Shown: positions 37,919 through 44,753 of the stretch, piece after piece | Layout of the letters: every line of letters begins with the position of its first letter | Numbering within the stretch: the first letter of the stretch is position 1 | Source of the DNA: a virus | Reading direction: 5' to 3' (one strand) | Virus record (IMG/VR): IMGVR_UViG_3300043331_000999 | Location: 1-44,753 of that record | Length of the DNA stretch: 44,753 nt | Notes under the pieces: model-generated | Database searches by the model: none | The model's input: only the letters and a program-made list of their open reading frames with translations | What the model was told of the DNA's origin: nothing | Program-made: the position numbers and the translations under genes

Positions 37919-38752
37919 TCACTCGCTTTGCTTCTCGTAGATCGGGCGCCAGCCCTGATCACGCCGCCACTGCGTGAGCCAGGCATGCGCAAGCTTCTGG
38001 CGCTCGCGGCTGCCGGATCGGTCGGTATAGGCCGACACCAGGTCGGCAACGAAGGCCGAGAGCGCATCGGCAAGCGGCGTTTCATGGAGCTGATCAACCT
38101 TCCCTCCAACGTAATAGCCGGCGTAATGCTCCGCGTAGCCACGCAACTCCACGTCCATCACCGGCACGGTGATGCTGGCGTTCGGGACGCCGGCCATGCG
38201 CTTGAGCAGGCGGAGCGTCGCCCGCGCGTCCCCTAATGCGGAATGATCTCCGCCCGGTAGTCGTTGAAATCTATATGACTGGTGGTAACTCGACCATTCA
38301 CCACAATACGCCGCATACTGGAGCATCGCGCACTGCCAGTCGTCCGCGCCGTCAATGTTTGGGCGGTCAACCCCCATGCTCAGGTGCATGCTCTGGAGCA
38401 GCATGGCGCGGTCAAAGCTGGCGTTATAAACGACGATCGTTTTCCCGCGCACCGCGTCACATAGCCGCGGATAGACACCAGCGAAGCCCGGCGCGTCGGC
38501 GACCATCGCATCGGTGATGCCGTGGATGCGGCGCGCGCCCTCCTCGATCTCGCGTGTCGGCTTGACAAGCGTATCCAGCAGCACATCGCCACGCGGATCG
38601 ATGATCGCCAGTTGCACAACCTCCGACCAGATGCCGAGTCCAGTCGTCTCGCTGTCGAGAATACACCAGTCCTGCCGGTTCAGGAGGCTGCGCGCCCACT
38701 CGGTCGCGGCGGCGCGGTCGCCCGCGACGTTCGGGAAACCGTCAACTGACAT
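37919..38752 (-). CDS. DnaQ-type 3'-5' exonuclease (DEDDh)
   Basis: A 277-residue exonuclease. Exo I is D33-x-E35 (ILDSETTGLG), Exo II is YNASFD at 109-114 and Exo III is H170-x4-D175 (GGDHSALGDA), the metal-binding residues of the DEDDh family. It would degrade single-stranded DNA 3' to 5', useful for proofreading, recombination or host DNA degradation. The C-terminal 100 residues are extra. The ATG at 38752 has GAGGAGC upstream and overlaps the preceding gene by 11 bases; longer readings are arginine-rich and unlikely. Confidence 0.85.
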   Translation of the reverse strand: MSVDGFPNVAGDRAAATEWARSLLNRQDWCILDSETTGLGIWSEVVQLAIIDPRGDVLLDTLVKPTREIEEGARRIHGITDAMVADAPGFAGVYPRLCDAVRGKTIVVYNASFDRAMLLQSMHLSMGVDRPNIDGADDWQCAMLQYAAYCGEWSSYHQSYRFQRLPGGDHSALGDARATLRLLKRMAGVPNASITVPVMDVELRGYAEHYAGYYVGGKVDQLHETPLADALSAFVADLVSAYTDRSGSRERQKLAHAWLTQWRRDQGWRPIYEKQSE

Positions 38753-39287
38753 TGGCTTGCTCCTCTGCAATCGCTTCCAACTCCGACTCGATCGGCCACG
38801 CCTCGTGGCCCGCGTCGTCGCGCCACAGCCAGAGCGCATCGTCCACCATCCCGACGAGTACGCCGACCTTGCCGCGCGCGTAGATGTCCTCTGGCTCCAT
38901 CGATCCGGGGAAGGCGTCCAGGCGGGTGCGCACCTGCTGGCCGGCGGTGAAGGTGGTCACATCGGCTCCTTTCGTGTCCAGTCTCGCACAACCTGTCGGT
39001 CCTGTGACAAGTTCCTTTAGCGCCAGGATCGCCGTGTCAAGCGCGTCGCGCCACTCCGCACAGGTTCCGGCCGGGTCGTAGTCCGCAAACTCCTCTTCAC
39101 ACTCGCCCAGCCTGTCCCATGTGTGGACGAGCCGCTCGGCAGCTGCGGCGAGCGCCGCGAGCGGAGCCTGCTTGGCCTCCACTTCCACGACCAGCTCCTC
39201 GGCGAGACTGAGGAGGTCGGCGAGCGCGCCGGGCCAGTGCAGGCGCGAGCGCAGGGCGTCGAGGCGCGCGCGGTGGGCGTCAGTCAT
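38742..39287 (-). CDS. Phage protein of unknown function
   Basis: A 181-residue protein. The first 110 residues are helical (RARLDALRSRLHWPGALADL, LAALAAAAERLVHTW), followed by a beta segment (GQQVRTRLDAFPG, KVGVLVGMVDDALWLWRDD) and a helical, acidic tail. No catalytic motif. The ATG at 39287 overlaps the preceding stop. In context it may be an early accessory gene. Confidence 0.68.
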   Translation of the reverse strand: MTDAHRARLDALRSRLHWPGALADLLSLAEELVVEVEAKQAPLAALAAAAERLVHTWDRLGECEEEFADYDPAGTCAEWRDALDTAILALKELVTGPTGCARLDTKGADVTTFTAGQQVRTRLDAFPGSMEPEDIYARGKVGVLVGMVDDALWLWRDDAGHEAWPIESELEAIAEEQANVS

Positions 39288-39712
39288 GTGTTGCTCGCTT
39301 TCTTGATCTCAGCGCGCAGCTGCCTGGCGGTCTGCTTCGCCGGCCCGAGCAGCTTGGCCTCGCTGATTAGCTCAAAGGCCATATCGCAGCGGCCGATCAG
39401 CTTCCACAGATCGACATGGAGCATGCGGTAGGCGGCGGCCTCGGCCTCGGCCTGCTCCGCCCGTTCTTGGAATGCAAACAGGCCGGCATTGATCGTATCC
39501 ATCCCGTCGCCCATATCCTTCAGAGACTGGCCGACCTCCATGGCGACACGCTGCCGCTCCACAAGCTCGGCGAGCAGCATCTTTGCGATGCCGCCGAGCT
39601 GGCCCACGGACTCAGGATCGGATGATTGCCGCTCGATCCTATCGATGGTGCGCTCAAGCTGATCAGGGTCGAGGGTGACGTGGCGCTGCTCGGGTGGTAT
39701 ATTCTGTGTCAT
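39284..39712 (-). CDS. Helical protein of unknown function
   Basis: A 142-residue helical protein (PDQLERTIDRIERQSSDPES, LLAELVERQRVAMEVGQSLKD, AAYRMLHVDLWKLIGRCDMA). The start at 39712 overlaps the ASCH stop. Heptad-like patterns suggest an oligomer. It sits among other small early genes; the function is unknown. Confidence 0.68.
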   Translation of the reverse strand: MTQNIPPEQRHVTLDPDQLERTIDRIERQSSDPESVGQLGGIAKMLLAELVERQRVAMEVGQSLKDMGDGMDTINAGLFAFQERAEQAEAEAAAYRMLHVDLWKLIGRCDMAFELISEAKLLGPAKQTARQLRAEIKKASNT

Positions 39713-40194
39713 ATTTTCAGTTCCCCTTCCCACTCCCACAGGCCCGGCATCCCGCGCGCCGTGATCGGCTCAGGCAGTGCGCGGACATCGGCGAGCAGCC
39801 AGGCGAAGCGGCCGGGTGAGTAATCGCCAAAGGCGCGCTCTTGGTCGGCAAGGCGCCAATCCCACGCGCGTTCAGCGTTGACGTAGCCGAATAGCACGGG
39901 CAAGCTAGCGGGGATGGGCCGCACATCGACCAGCTCGCACACTGCCACGATCGCGCCCTTGTCGAGGTTGCCCCAGTGGGTATAGCCAGCATCGAAGAGC
40001 ACCGAGCGGAACGGCTCGGACGCGCAGATGTCGATCAGCCCCTGCTCGCCACCGACGGGCCTCAGGTTCGATCCTTGGTGAATGAGCAGCGGCCCGCGGT
40101 AGTTGGTTGGCCAACCGCGGGCTTCGATCTTCTTCGCCCCGATCGCGACCAGCGTGCCCCAGGGCGGGGTCAGGGTCAGGACTTTGTACTTCAT
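39709..40194 (-). CDS. ASCH domain protein (RNA-binding)
   Basis: A 161-residue ASCH-domain protein. Diagnostic text: TLTPPWGTLVAIGAKKIEAR and WPTNYRGPLLIHQG near the start, with a beta barrel (IVAVCELVDVRPI) and W-E-x-E end. ASCH domains bind RNA or modified nucleosides and occur in phage and in coactivators. GAGGATTGAG precedes the ATG, which overlaps the preceding stop. It may act on tRNA or early mRNA. Confidence 0.82.
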   Translation of the reverse strand: MKYKVLTLTPPWGTLVAIGAKKIEARGWPTNYRGPLLIHQGSNLRPVGGEQGLIDICASEPFRSVLFDAGYTHWGNLDKGAIVAVCELVDVRPIPASLPVLFGYVNAERAWDWRLADQERAFGDYSPGRFAWLLADVRALPEPITARGMPGLWEWEGELKI

Positions 40195-40424
40195 CGCTCA
40201 ATCCTCGCAACGCACCGGGAGCAGATCCGCCCCTCTCGCCCCACCCAGTGACATGCGGGCAGGCACCCCCATGTATTCGTGCAGCCGCAGCCGCGACACA
40301 TCGCCACCCCCGGCGGCACGCCGTAGCGGAGCGTGTCCCAGCGGCCGTCCTGCACGAAGGCGCGGTAGACGCGGAAGCCGCCGTTTGGCGCGCGGATCAC
40401 GCGCGGTGGGCAAAGGGTGATCAT
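40191..40424 (-). CDS. Small zinc-binding protein
   Basis: A 77-residue protein with CRGCGCTNTWGCLPACHWVG followed by CSRC near the end, an unusual run of cysteines that I have seen described in many small phage proteins of the CxxCGC...CxxxCxW...CxxC type. The start overlaps the next gene upstream. Likely binds one or two zinc ions and a nucleic acid or host protein. Confidence 0.72.
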   Translation of the reverse strand: MITLCPPRVIRAPNGGFRVYRAFVQDGRWDTLRYGVPPGVAMCRGCGCTNTWGCLPACHWVGREGRICSRCVARIER

Positions 40425-40651
40425 GGCGTCACTCCCATCTCGCGGTTCCACGCCTCGATCGCCAGACGGCCGCGCTGCGGCTGACGAGCAAGGCGGCGCG
40501 TGTCCTCGAACAACTCGCGTACCTCGTGGTCATACCAGAGCGCCCCATCGAGGCCGCGCTCGGCGCCGAGCATATAGGCGGCGGCGAGGAGCTCGACGAG
40601 CGCTTGTCTGTCGGTCGCACAGAGTGCGTGGATCTGCGCGTTGGTGATCAT
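40421..40651 (-). CDS. Small helical protein of unknown function
   Basis: A 76-residue helical protein (MITNAQIHALCATDRQALVE then LLAAAYMLGAERG, then WYDHEVRELFEDTRRLAR). It overlaps its neighbours by 4 bases on each side. No domain recognised. Confidence 0.68.
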   Translation of the reverse strand: MITNAQIHALCATDRQALVELLAAAYMLGAERGLDGALWYDHEVRELFEDTRRLARQPQRGRLAIEAWNREMGVTP

Positions 40652-43515
40652 GCGGCGGCCTCACTTTCTTCCGCCTCGATGTCGAGCAGTGCCCAGCCGA
40701 CCGCGGCCCAGTGCGCGGCCTCGCTCCCCTCCTGGCACTCGTTCAGATTGCTGATCGCCATGCTCAAGCTCCCCTCATCCTCGGTTCGATACGCACCCAT
40801 AAGCGGCGCGAGCGTGGTGAGGAGGTGGATCGCAAAGGAACGCGCATCGCTCCGCGCGAGGAGCCGCCCGATCGCCTCCCAGTGCTGCCACGCCGCGATT
40901 TCGTCACTGGTCGCGCCGAGTGCGTAGGTGTGGCGCGCGACCGCGTTGTAGTCGATCGGCGGTCCTGCCGGGGCGGTCTGAACGGGTGCGGCGTTCGCTT
41001 CCCATCGTTCGACTTGCCGCGCCAGCTCATCGGCCGTGTAATTGAGTGGCCGTTGCTGGTAGCCGGGCGGTGCTGTGACCTGAACCTGCTGCGGATCGTC
41101 GAGCGCCAGGTAGTTGACCTGTGCCCCCAGCGCCTCGGCACGTTCGCACAGCGCGGCCAGGCCCGTGTCAGCGCGCTCGGCCTCAGCCCGATCCTGCTGC
41201 TCCTGCTCGGTCGCCTTGATCGTACAGGCATCGCAGCGGTGCGCGAGCATCCCGCCGATCGTGCGCTTGTTCGTAGATGGCAGTCCGCAGTCCTCGCAGG
41301 GCGGGGGGGTCGGATCGAACGGCGCGACCTGCGTGGGGGTGGTCACACCGTCGAGTTGGTCGGCGAAGGCGACAACGGCCGCCCAACTCTTCACGTTCTT
41401 CTGATCGCGCTCTTTCCCCAGGCGAACGAGCCAGATCGTCCCTGCGTGGCCGAAGTGCGATTGGATATGCCAATTGTGCCGCGTGAGCCGCGCCGCAATG
41501 GATGCACGATCGGGGTACTCAGGAACAAGACCATCAGGGGCGGCGGCAAGGGCGGCAGCCCCGCGCTCGCGCGTCTCGAGGGTATCGACGACCGTCGCCC
41601 AGTTCGGATCGACGATCCCGACGGTACGATCCCGTTGCCGCATGATGAAACCGCGATGTGCATCGTAGGTCAGGGTCGTGTCGAGGGCCGCAAAGCGGCG
41701 CTGTACGTCGTCGAAGTCGGGCGGCAGTGTATCGGCGGGCGATCCATCAGGGCGGTTTATCGCGCCCGGCTGATAGTGGACATTCGGCCGTGTGATGATG
41801 AGCCATTGCCCGGTCAGCACATAGTCTTTGCCGCCGGCTGAGGCGCGATCGTGGGTGTAGCTGCCGGGTCGGTAAGATCGGTTGGGCTCGCCTGGTGTGT
41901 ACGGCTCGCCCTCGACCACCACGCGCACACACGCACACTCGTCATGCGCACTGTAGGCACCGCCGTAGCCTCCGCCAACACCGATCCACAGCTTTCCGGC
42001 ATATTCGAACGGTCGTTTGATCTTGCCACGATTGAGATACCCGTCGCTGACTGAATAGGTCGCCTCGGCCCGATCGAAGAGGTCCGCATCCTCGACACGG
42101 ATGATCGGCTCGATCGCCCCTTGCTCGGGTGGTACGGGCACTGCCTGCGCACAGTCTCGGCACAGCTTGCCCTCACTTCTTACAACGCTGCCCGGCGCGC
42201 CCCACACGCCGCCGCACTTCTCACAGCGCATGGACGCCGCGCCTTCCTTGCGGGCGATATCGCGCTCAGCGTCCGCCCAGGTTTTGTAGGTTGCTTTGCC
42301 CTTCTTGGGGTGGTAGGCGGTCCAGCCGGCATCAGATCGGTAGAACTGCTCGTAGCCGAGCGCGTAGAAACGCTCGCGCATGGCGCGCACATCGTCGTCG
42401 CTGGGCTGGTTGCGGCCCGCATTCGCCGCCGTGATGCCGGCGGTGTTTGTTGTTCGGCCGTCCGCTCCCTGCCGCTCATCTGACTGGGGAATTTCCCCAG
42501 TCGCGACAAGCTGATCGCGGACATCGGCGACAGTCTTGTGATCGACCGCGCAGGCATCGGCGATTTTGCGGTTGCTCCACAGCCGCCATTCCTCATCCCG
42601 GAGCAGCGTCTCGACGGCGCGCCGCTTGTCGGCATTGGTCCGCCTGAGGCCGTGCGCGGCATTCGCCCCACAGGCGTAGAGCACCGCATCTCTGCGGGTG
42701 CCCTGGCGCACCTCGGCCATCAGGCCGCGCGGGGAAGCAGACGAATCGCAGCCGTCCACAAAGCGGGTGTAGGCCTCGACACGGTGGAAGCCGTCGGCGA
42801 GCCAGTAGTCACTGCCGTCGTAGTAGACCACGATCGGCGGCATCTGATCGAAGCCGTTCTGTCGATGCGAGAGGGTGAGCCAGGTCGCCGCATACTCCTC
42901 AACGGTTGTGGGGTCGAGCTGCGCGCGGGCCTGTGTGCCGCCATTCGTGTGGATGTCGTCGAGTGCAATGTACTGCACGGTCGGTGGGGGCGACGCCGGC
43001 GGCGCGGGCCTCTCGGCGCCGGGTGGTGTTTCGCCCGTCTCGGCGTAGAGCTGATCGGCGAGCTGATCGATCGCCAACTCACCCCCGGCTGCTTGCGCAA
43101 TTCTCGCGGCCAGTGCGAGGTCGTCAGGGCTGAGCGTCAAGATTCGATCGCTCCCGTCCTGGCGGACAATCCAACGCAGGCCATGCTCGCGGACCTTGAA
43201 TCCCCTGAGCCGGAGCCGTGCGGCCGCAGCGTCAGGGCTAATGGGCGGCCCTTCCTGCTCATCGTCCTCCGCAGGAGAGGGCTGCTCGGCCGCTGGCTTC
43301 GGCTGGGAGAGGGCCCAGCGCCGCGCCTCGGTGATCGCCTTGTCGGGATCGTGGTAGTGCTTTGTCGTGTAGATAGCCGGGTGCTTGGGATGCATCAGAA
43401 AATACTGGCCGGTCTTCGGATTGGTTGAGAAGCGCCATCCTGCCAGGTCGTCAGGAATAGGCGGCAGCGGCGGTGCGGGAGGCGCGCTAGTGCGTCGTTT
43501 GGTTGTTGTGGTCAT
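40648..43515 (-). CDS. Giant ParB-domain protein with two zinc ribbons and repeated beta-alpha modules
   Basis: A 955-residue protein. A ParB/Srx-like domain lies at about 180-265, with the catalytic-loop text DGFHRVEAY at 241-249, and a ParB-type HTH around 310-340 (LWSNRKIADACAVDHKTVAD). Zinc ribbons lie at 431-455 (CEKCGG...CRDC) and 740-764 (CEDCG...CDAC). Short beta-beta-alpha modules recur near 27-66, 104-140, 383-423, 600-645 and 675-720. It is far larger than a normal ParB and no ParA partner is seen. It could be a DNA-binding CTPase-like organiser or a regulator. The ATG at 43515 overlaps the methylase stop. Confidence 0.82.
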   Translation of the reverse strand: MTTTTKRRTSAPPAPPLPPIPDDLAGWRFSTNPKTGQYFLMHPKHPAIYTTKHYHDPDKAITEARRWALSQPKPAAEQPSPAEDDEQEGPPISPDAAAARLRLRGFKVREHGLRWIVRQDGSDRILTLSPDDLALAARIAQAAGGELAIDQLADQLYAETGETPPGAERPAPPASPPPTVQYIALDDIHTNGGTQARAQLDPTTVEEYAATWLTLSHRQNGFDQMPPIVVYYDGSDYWLADGFHRVEAYTRFVDGCDSSASPRGLMAEVRQGTRRDAVLYACGANAAHGLRRTNADKRRAVETLLRDEEWRLWSNRKIADACAVDHKTVADVRDQLVATGEIPQSDERQGADGRTTNTAGITAANAGRNQPSDDDVRAMRERFYALGYEQFYRSDAGWTAYHPKKGKATYKTWADAERDIARKEGAASMRCEKCGGVWGAPGSVVRSEGKLCRDCAQAVPVPPEQGAIEPIIRVEDADLFDRAEATYSVSDGYLNRGKIKRPFEYAGKLWIGVGGGYGGAYSAHDECACVRVVVEGEPYTPGEPNRSYRPGSYTHDRASAGGKDYVLTGQWLIITRPNVHYQPGAINRPDGSPADTLPPDFDDVQRRFAALDTTLTYDAHRGFIMRQRDRTVGIVDPNWATVVDTLETRERGAAALAAAPDGLVPEYPDRASIAARLTRHNWHIQSHFGHAGTIWLVRLGKERDQKNVKSWAAVVAFADQLDGVTTPTQVAPFDPTPPPCEDCGLPSTNKRTIGGMLAHRCDACTIKATEQEQQDRAEAERADTGLAALCERAEALGAQVNYLALDDPQQVQVTAPPGYQQRPLNYTADELARQVERWEANAAPVQTAPAGPPIDYNAVARHTYALGATSDEIAAWQHWEAIGRLLARSDARSFAIHLLTTLAPLMGAYRTEDEGSLSMAISNLNECQEGSEAAHWAAVGWALLDIEAEESEAAA

Positions 43516-44354
43516 AGCATCCTCATCTGCCGCGTCGCCGCGGCGTGTTCGTTGAGCCAGAGCACCTCTGTGCGGCTGTTGCCCTTTTCGGCGGCGGCCC
43601 GCCGCTCGACGCTGTGCCAATGAGTCAGGCGCGCGGTGTAGAGGTCGTTTCTGTAGCCAGAGAGCAGCACCGGGCCAGGGTGGACGCTGAGCACATCGAG
43701 CAGCTCGATGTGCTCAGCGTCCGTCATTTCGTGGCGGTAGAGCCGCTTGCGATGGCCCTCTGCCGTGTGGCGGACATAGGGCGGGTCGGCATAGATCAGC
43801 GTGTCGGGCGTGGCATAACGCTGAATAATCTCGCTCGCTGGCCGGCACTCGATCTCGGCGTCTTTGAGGACTGCCACAACCGCCGCCAGTCGCTCGGGGA
43901 GCGACTGCCACACCTCGTAGGTACCACCGAGCTGCCGTCCCGTCCGCTTGTGGCCCTTGTGCCGCCAGCCGTTGCGGGTGCAGATCGTCGTCCCATGGGC
44001 CTGCCATGTGGCGACGAGGAAGCGGCGCGAATCCTCGACCATCTCGCCCGTTTCGATCAATGTGCCAGATGGCCCAGTGACCGTCATGTACTCGGCACGC
44101 GACCAGGGTGTGAGCGTGACGGCGCGGATCAGCTCTTCTGCGCGCTCGCGGAGGCACCGAAACAGCAAATTGATGTATTGGTCCTGATCGTTCAGGACGA
44201 GGTGCTCGGGGCGGTAGGGGAGCGTCAATGCGAATGCCGCGCTGCCGCAGTAGGGCTCCACCACCCGCAGGCAGCGCGGGGCGTGGGCGTGGAGCCAGGG
44301 CGCCAGCCGCCACTTCGCGCCGGGGTATTTGAGGATCGGTTTGGCAGCAATCAT
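43512..44354 (-). CDS. DNA adenine methylase (D12 class, Dam-like)
   Basis: A 280-residue DNA adenine-N6 methyltransferase. KYPGAKWRL at 9-17 and VEPYCGSAAF at 32-41 bind SAM; DPPY at 190-193 is the catalytic motif, with the expected order for the D12 class. It could protect phage DNA from restriction or change regulation; the target sequence is not predictable. I preferred ATG 44354 (CAGGACT upstream) over GTG 44387, which would overlap the upstream stop, because the domain begins at the chosen start. It overlaps the ParB gene by 4 bases. Confidence 0.88.
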   Translation of the reverse strand: MIAAKPILKYPGAKWRLAPWLHAHAPRCLRVVEPYCGSAAFALTLPYRPEHLVLNDQDQYINLLFRCLRERAEELIRAVTLTPWSRAEYMTVTGPSGTLIETGEMVEDSRRFLVATWQAHGTTICTRNGWRHKGHKRTGRQLGGTYEVWQSLPERLAAVVAVLKDAEIECRPASEIIQRYATPDTLIYADPPYVRHTAEGHRKRLYRHEMTDAEHIELLDVLSVHPGPVLLSGYRNDLYTARLTHWHSVERRAAAEKGNSRTEVLWLNEHAAATRQMRML

Positions 44355-44383
44355 CTCAAGTCCTGTCTCGGCCGCCCGGCCGC

Positions 44384-44671
44384 TCACTCCGGCTGGGCCG
44401 TTTCGTTGCCTTCGAGTTGCGCGATCACGCGCATCCGGTAAGCGATCTGGCCCGCGATGCGCGCGGCGTGGCGGCGCGAGCGGCTGGCCTCCGCCTCGGC
44501 GAGCTGGCGCCTGAGGCGGGGCAGCTGCCGCTTGAACGTCTCGACCTTCGCCCGCTGCCGATCGATCTTTTCATCAGCGGTCATCCGTCTCCGCTCGGCC
44601 GCGGCCGCCTCCTCGCCCAGCAGCTCAGCCAGGCGCGCCCAGTGCTTGTCATAGGCGGATCGATGCGTCAT
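44384..44671 (-). CDS. Coiled-coil protein
   Basis: A 95-residue protein rich in arginine, glutamate and alanine (LGEEAAAAERRRMTADEKID then RQRAKVETFKRQLPRLRRQL). It is almost entirely coiled coil. GAGTGAGG lies before the ATG. It is the first complete gene of the leftward operon in the window. Function unknown. Confidence 0.68.
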   Translation of the reverse strand: MTHRSAYDKHWARLAELLGEEAAAAERRRMTADEKIDRQRAKVETFKRQLPRLRRQLAEAEASRSRRHAARIAGQIAYRMRVIAQLEGNETAQPE

Positions 44672-44680
44672 GATGTCGCC

Positions 44681-44753
44681 TCACTCCCGGTTCCGCCGGC
44701 GCCGCTCGTCTGATGAGCGGCGCAATTTGAACGGCCGGCCCAGGTGCGCGGAC
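44681..44753 (-). CDS. C-terminal end of an upstream leftward gene
   Basis: The last 24 codons of a gene that begins outside the window: GRPFKLRRSSDERRRRRNRE is the basic tail, and the stop is at 44681. The small fragment gives no family. It would be the head of the leftward operon. Confidence 0.4.
   Translation of the reverse strand, partial: SAHLGRPFKLRRSSDERRRRNRE
44699..44723. terminator. Perfect hairpin within the partial gene
   Basis: GCGCCGCTC (44699-44707) pairs perfectly with GAGCGGCGC (44715-44723) around a 7-base loop. It lies inside the coding frame of the partial gene, so it is more likely a codon-driven coincidence than a terminator; recorded because of its perfection. Confidence 0.35.

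Noticed and set aside
37313-38236. 307-residue rightward frame
   Set aside because: It is an antisense shadow over two leftward genes with zinc fingers and exonuclease motifs.
42538-43428. 296-residue rightward frame
   Set aside because: It is an antisense shadow of the ParB-domain protein.
1-44753. tRNA genes
   Set aside because: No cloverleaf with a GTTCGA-type T-loop and CCA-ready acceptor stem was noticed on either strand by eye; a covariance search was not possible.
1-44753. Insertion sequence or transposase
   Set aside because: No DDE, HUH or serine transposase motif was found; the two mobile genes are homing endonucleases.

Overview
The window is a GC-rich (roughly 65% by eye), densely packed phage genome or prophage. 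It has a tyrosine integrase, a complete long-tailed (siphovirus-type) head and tail module, a lysis cassette, and a separate leftward early/accessory operon. Both window ends cut through a gene (integrase on the left, a short gene tail on the right), so this is not shown to be a complete genome. No clearly bacterial housekeeping gene is present. The host is a guess: high GC, ECF-type sigma logic, a signal-peptide protein with a YLP motif and a short N-terminal motif in the 10266-10646 protein remind me of Chloroflexota (Chloroflexales), but nothing here proves it.

Layout. (1) 1-8273 is a mosaic left arm: integrase (partial), small zinc-ribbon and exported proteins, an excisionase/MerR-like HTH gene facing a SWIM zinc-finger gene across a divergent promoter with two matching operator-like motifs, an AP2/HNH homing endonuclease, an unknown 289-residue protein, a noncoding stretch with four perfect 19-bp tandem repeats (iteron-like), and a leftward ECF-like sigma factor carrying three C-terminal zinc-knuckle repeats. 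(2) 8345-33745 is one long rightward late operon. It starts at a near-consensus promoter and a switch-like leader hairpin. The order is: amidase endolysin and small membrane proteins; TerS and TerL; a DUF935/Mu gp29-type portal; S49 protease with an in-frame scaffold; decoration protein; major capsid protein E; neck adaptor; an unusual island of three glycosyltransferases and a methyltransferase; neck/tail-terminator proteins; tail tube; tail chaperones G/GT; tape measure; distal tail protein; a hub fused to PKD and Asp-box propeller regions; tail fibre; a low-GC HNH endonuclease; and three small genes. It ends at a perfect 34-bp palindromic terminator. (3) 44753-33796 is leftward. A tightly overlapping operon carries a D12 adenine methylase, a 955-residue ParB-domain protein, an ASCH protein, a DnaQ-type exonuclease and several zinc-ribbon proteins, and it ends at a hairpin near 36950. 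Beyond that lie four membrane proteins, two of which combine four TM helices with a C-terminal HTH.

How the genes work together. The left arm and rightward-facing promoters probably decide lysogeny, excision and entry into late expression, with the sigma factor a candidate activator of the late operon. The late operon builds, decorates and releases the virion. The leftward operon probably handles DNA modification and early takeover. No helicase, primase or polymerase was found; the iteron-like repeats and the ParB-like protein are the only replication or partition hints. The most unusual items are the glycosylation island inside the neck gene cluster, a putative -2 frameshift in the small gene after the capsid gene, a 19-bp inverted repeat spanning the TerS start (a candidate pac site), the sigma/zinc-knuckle fusion, and the membrane-HTH gene cluster.
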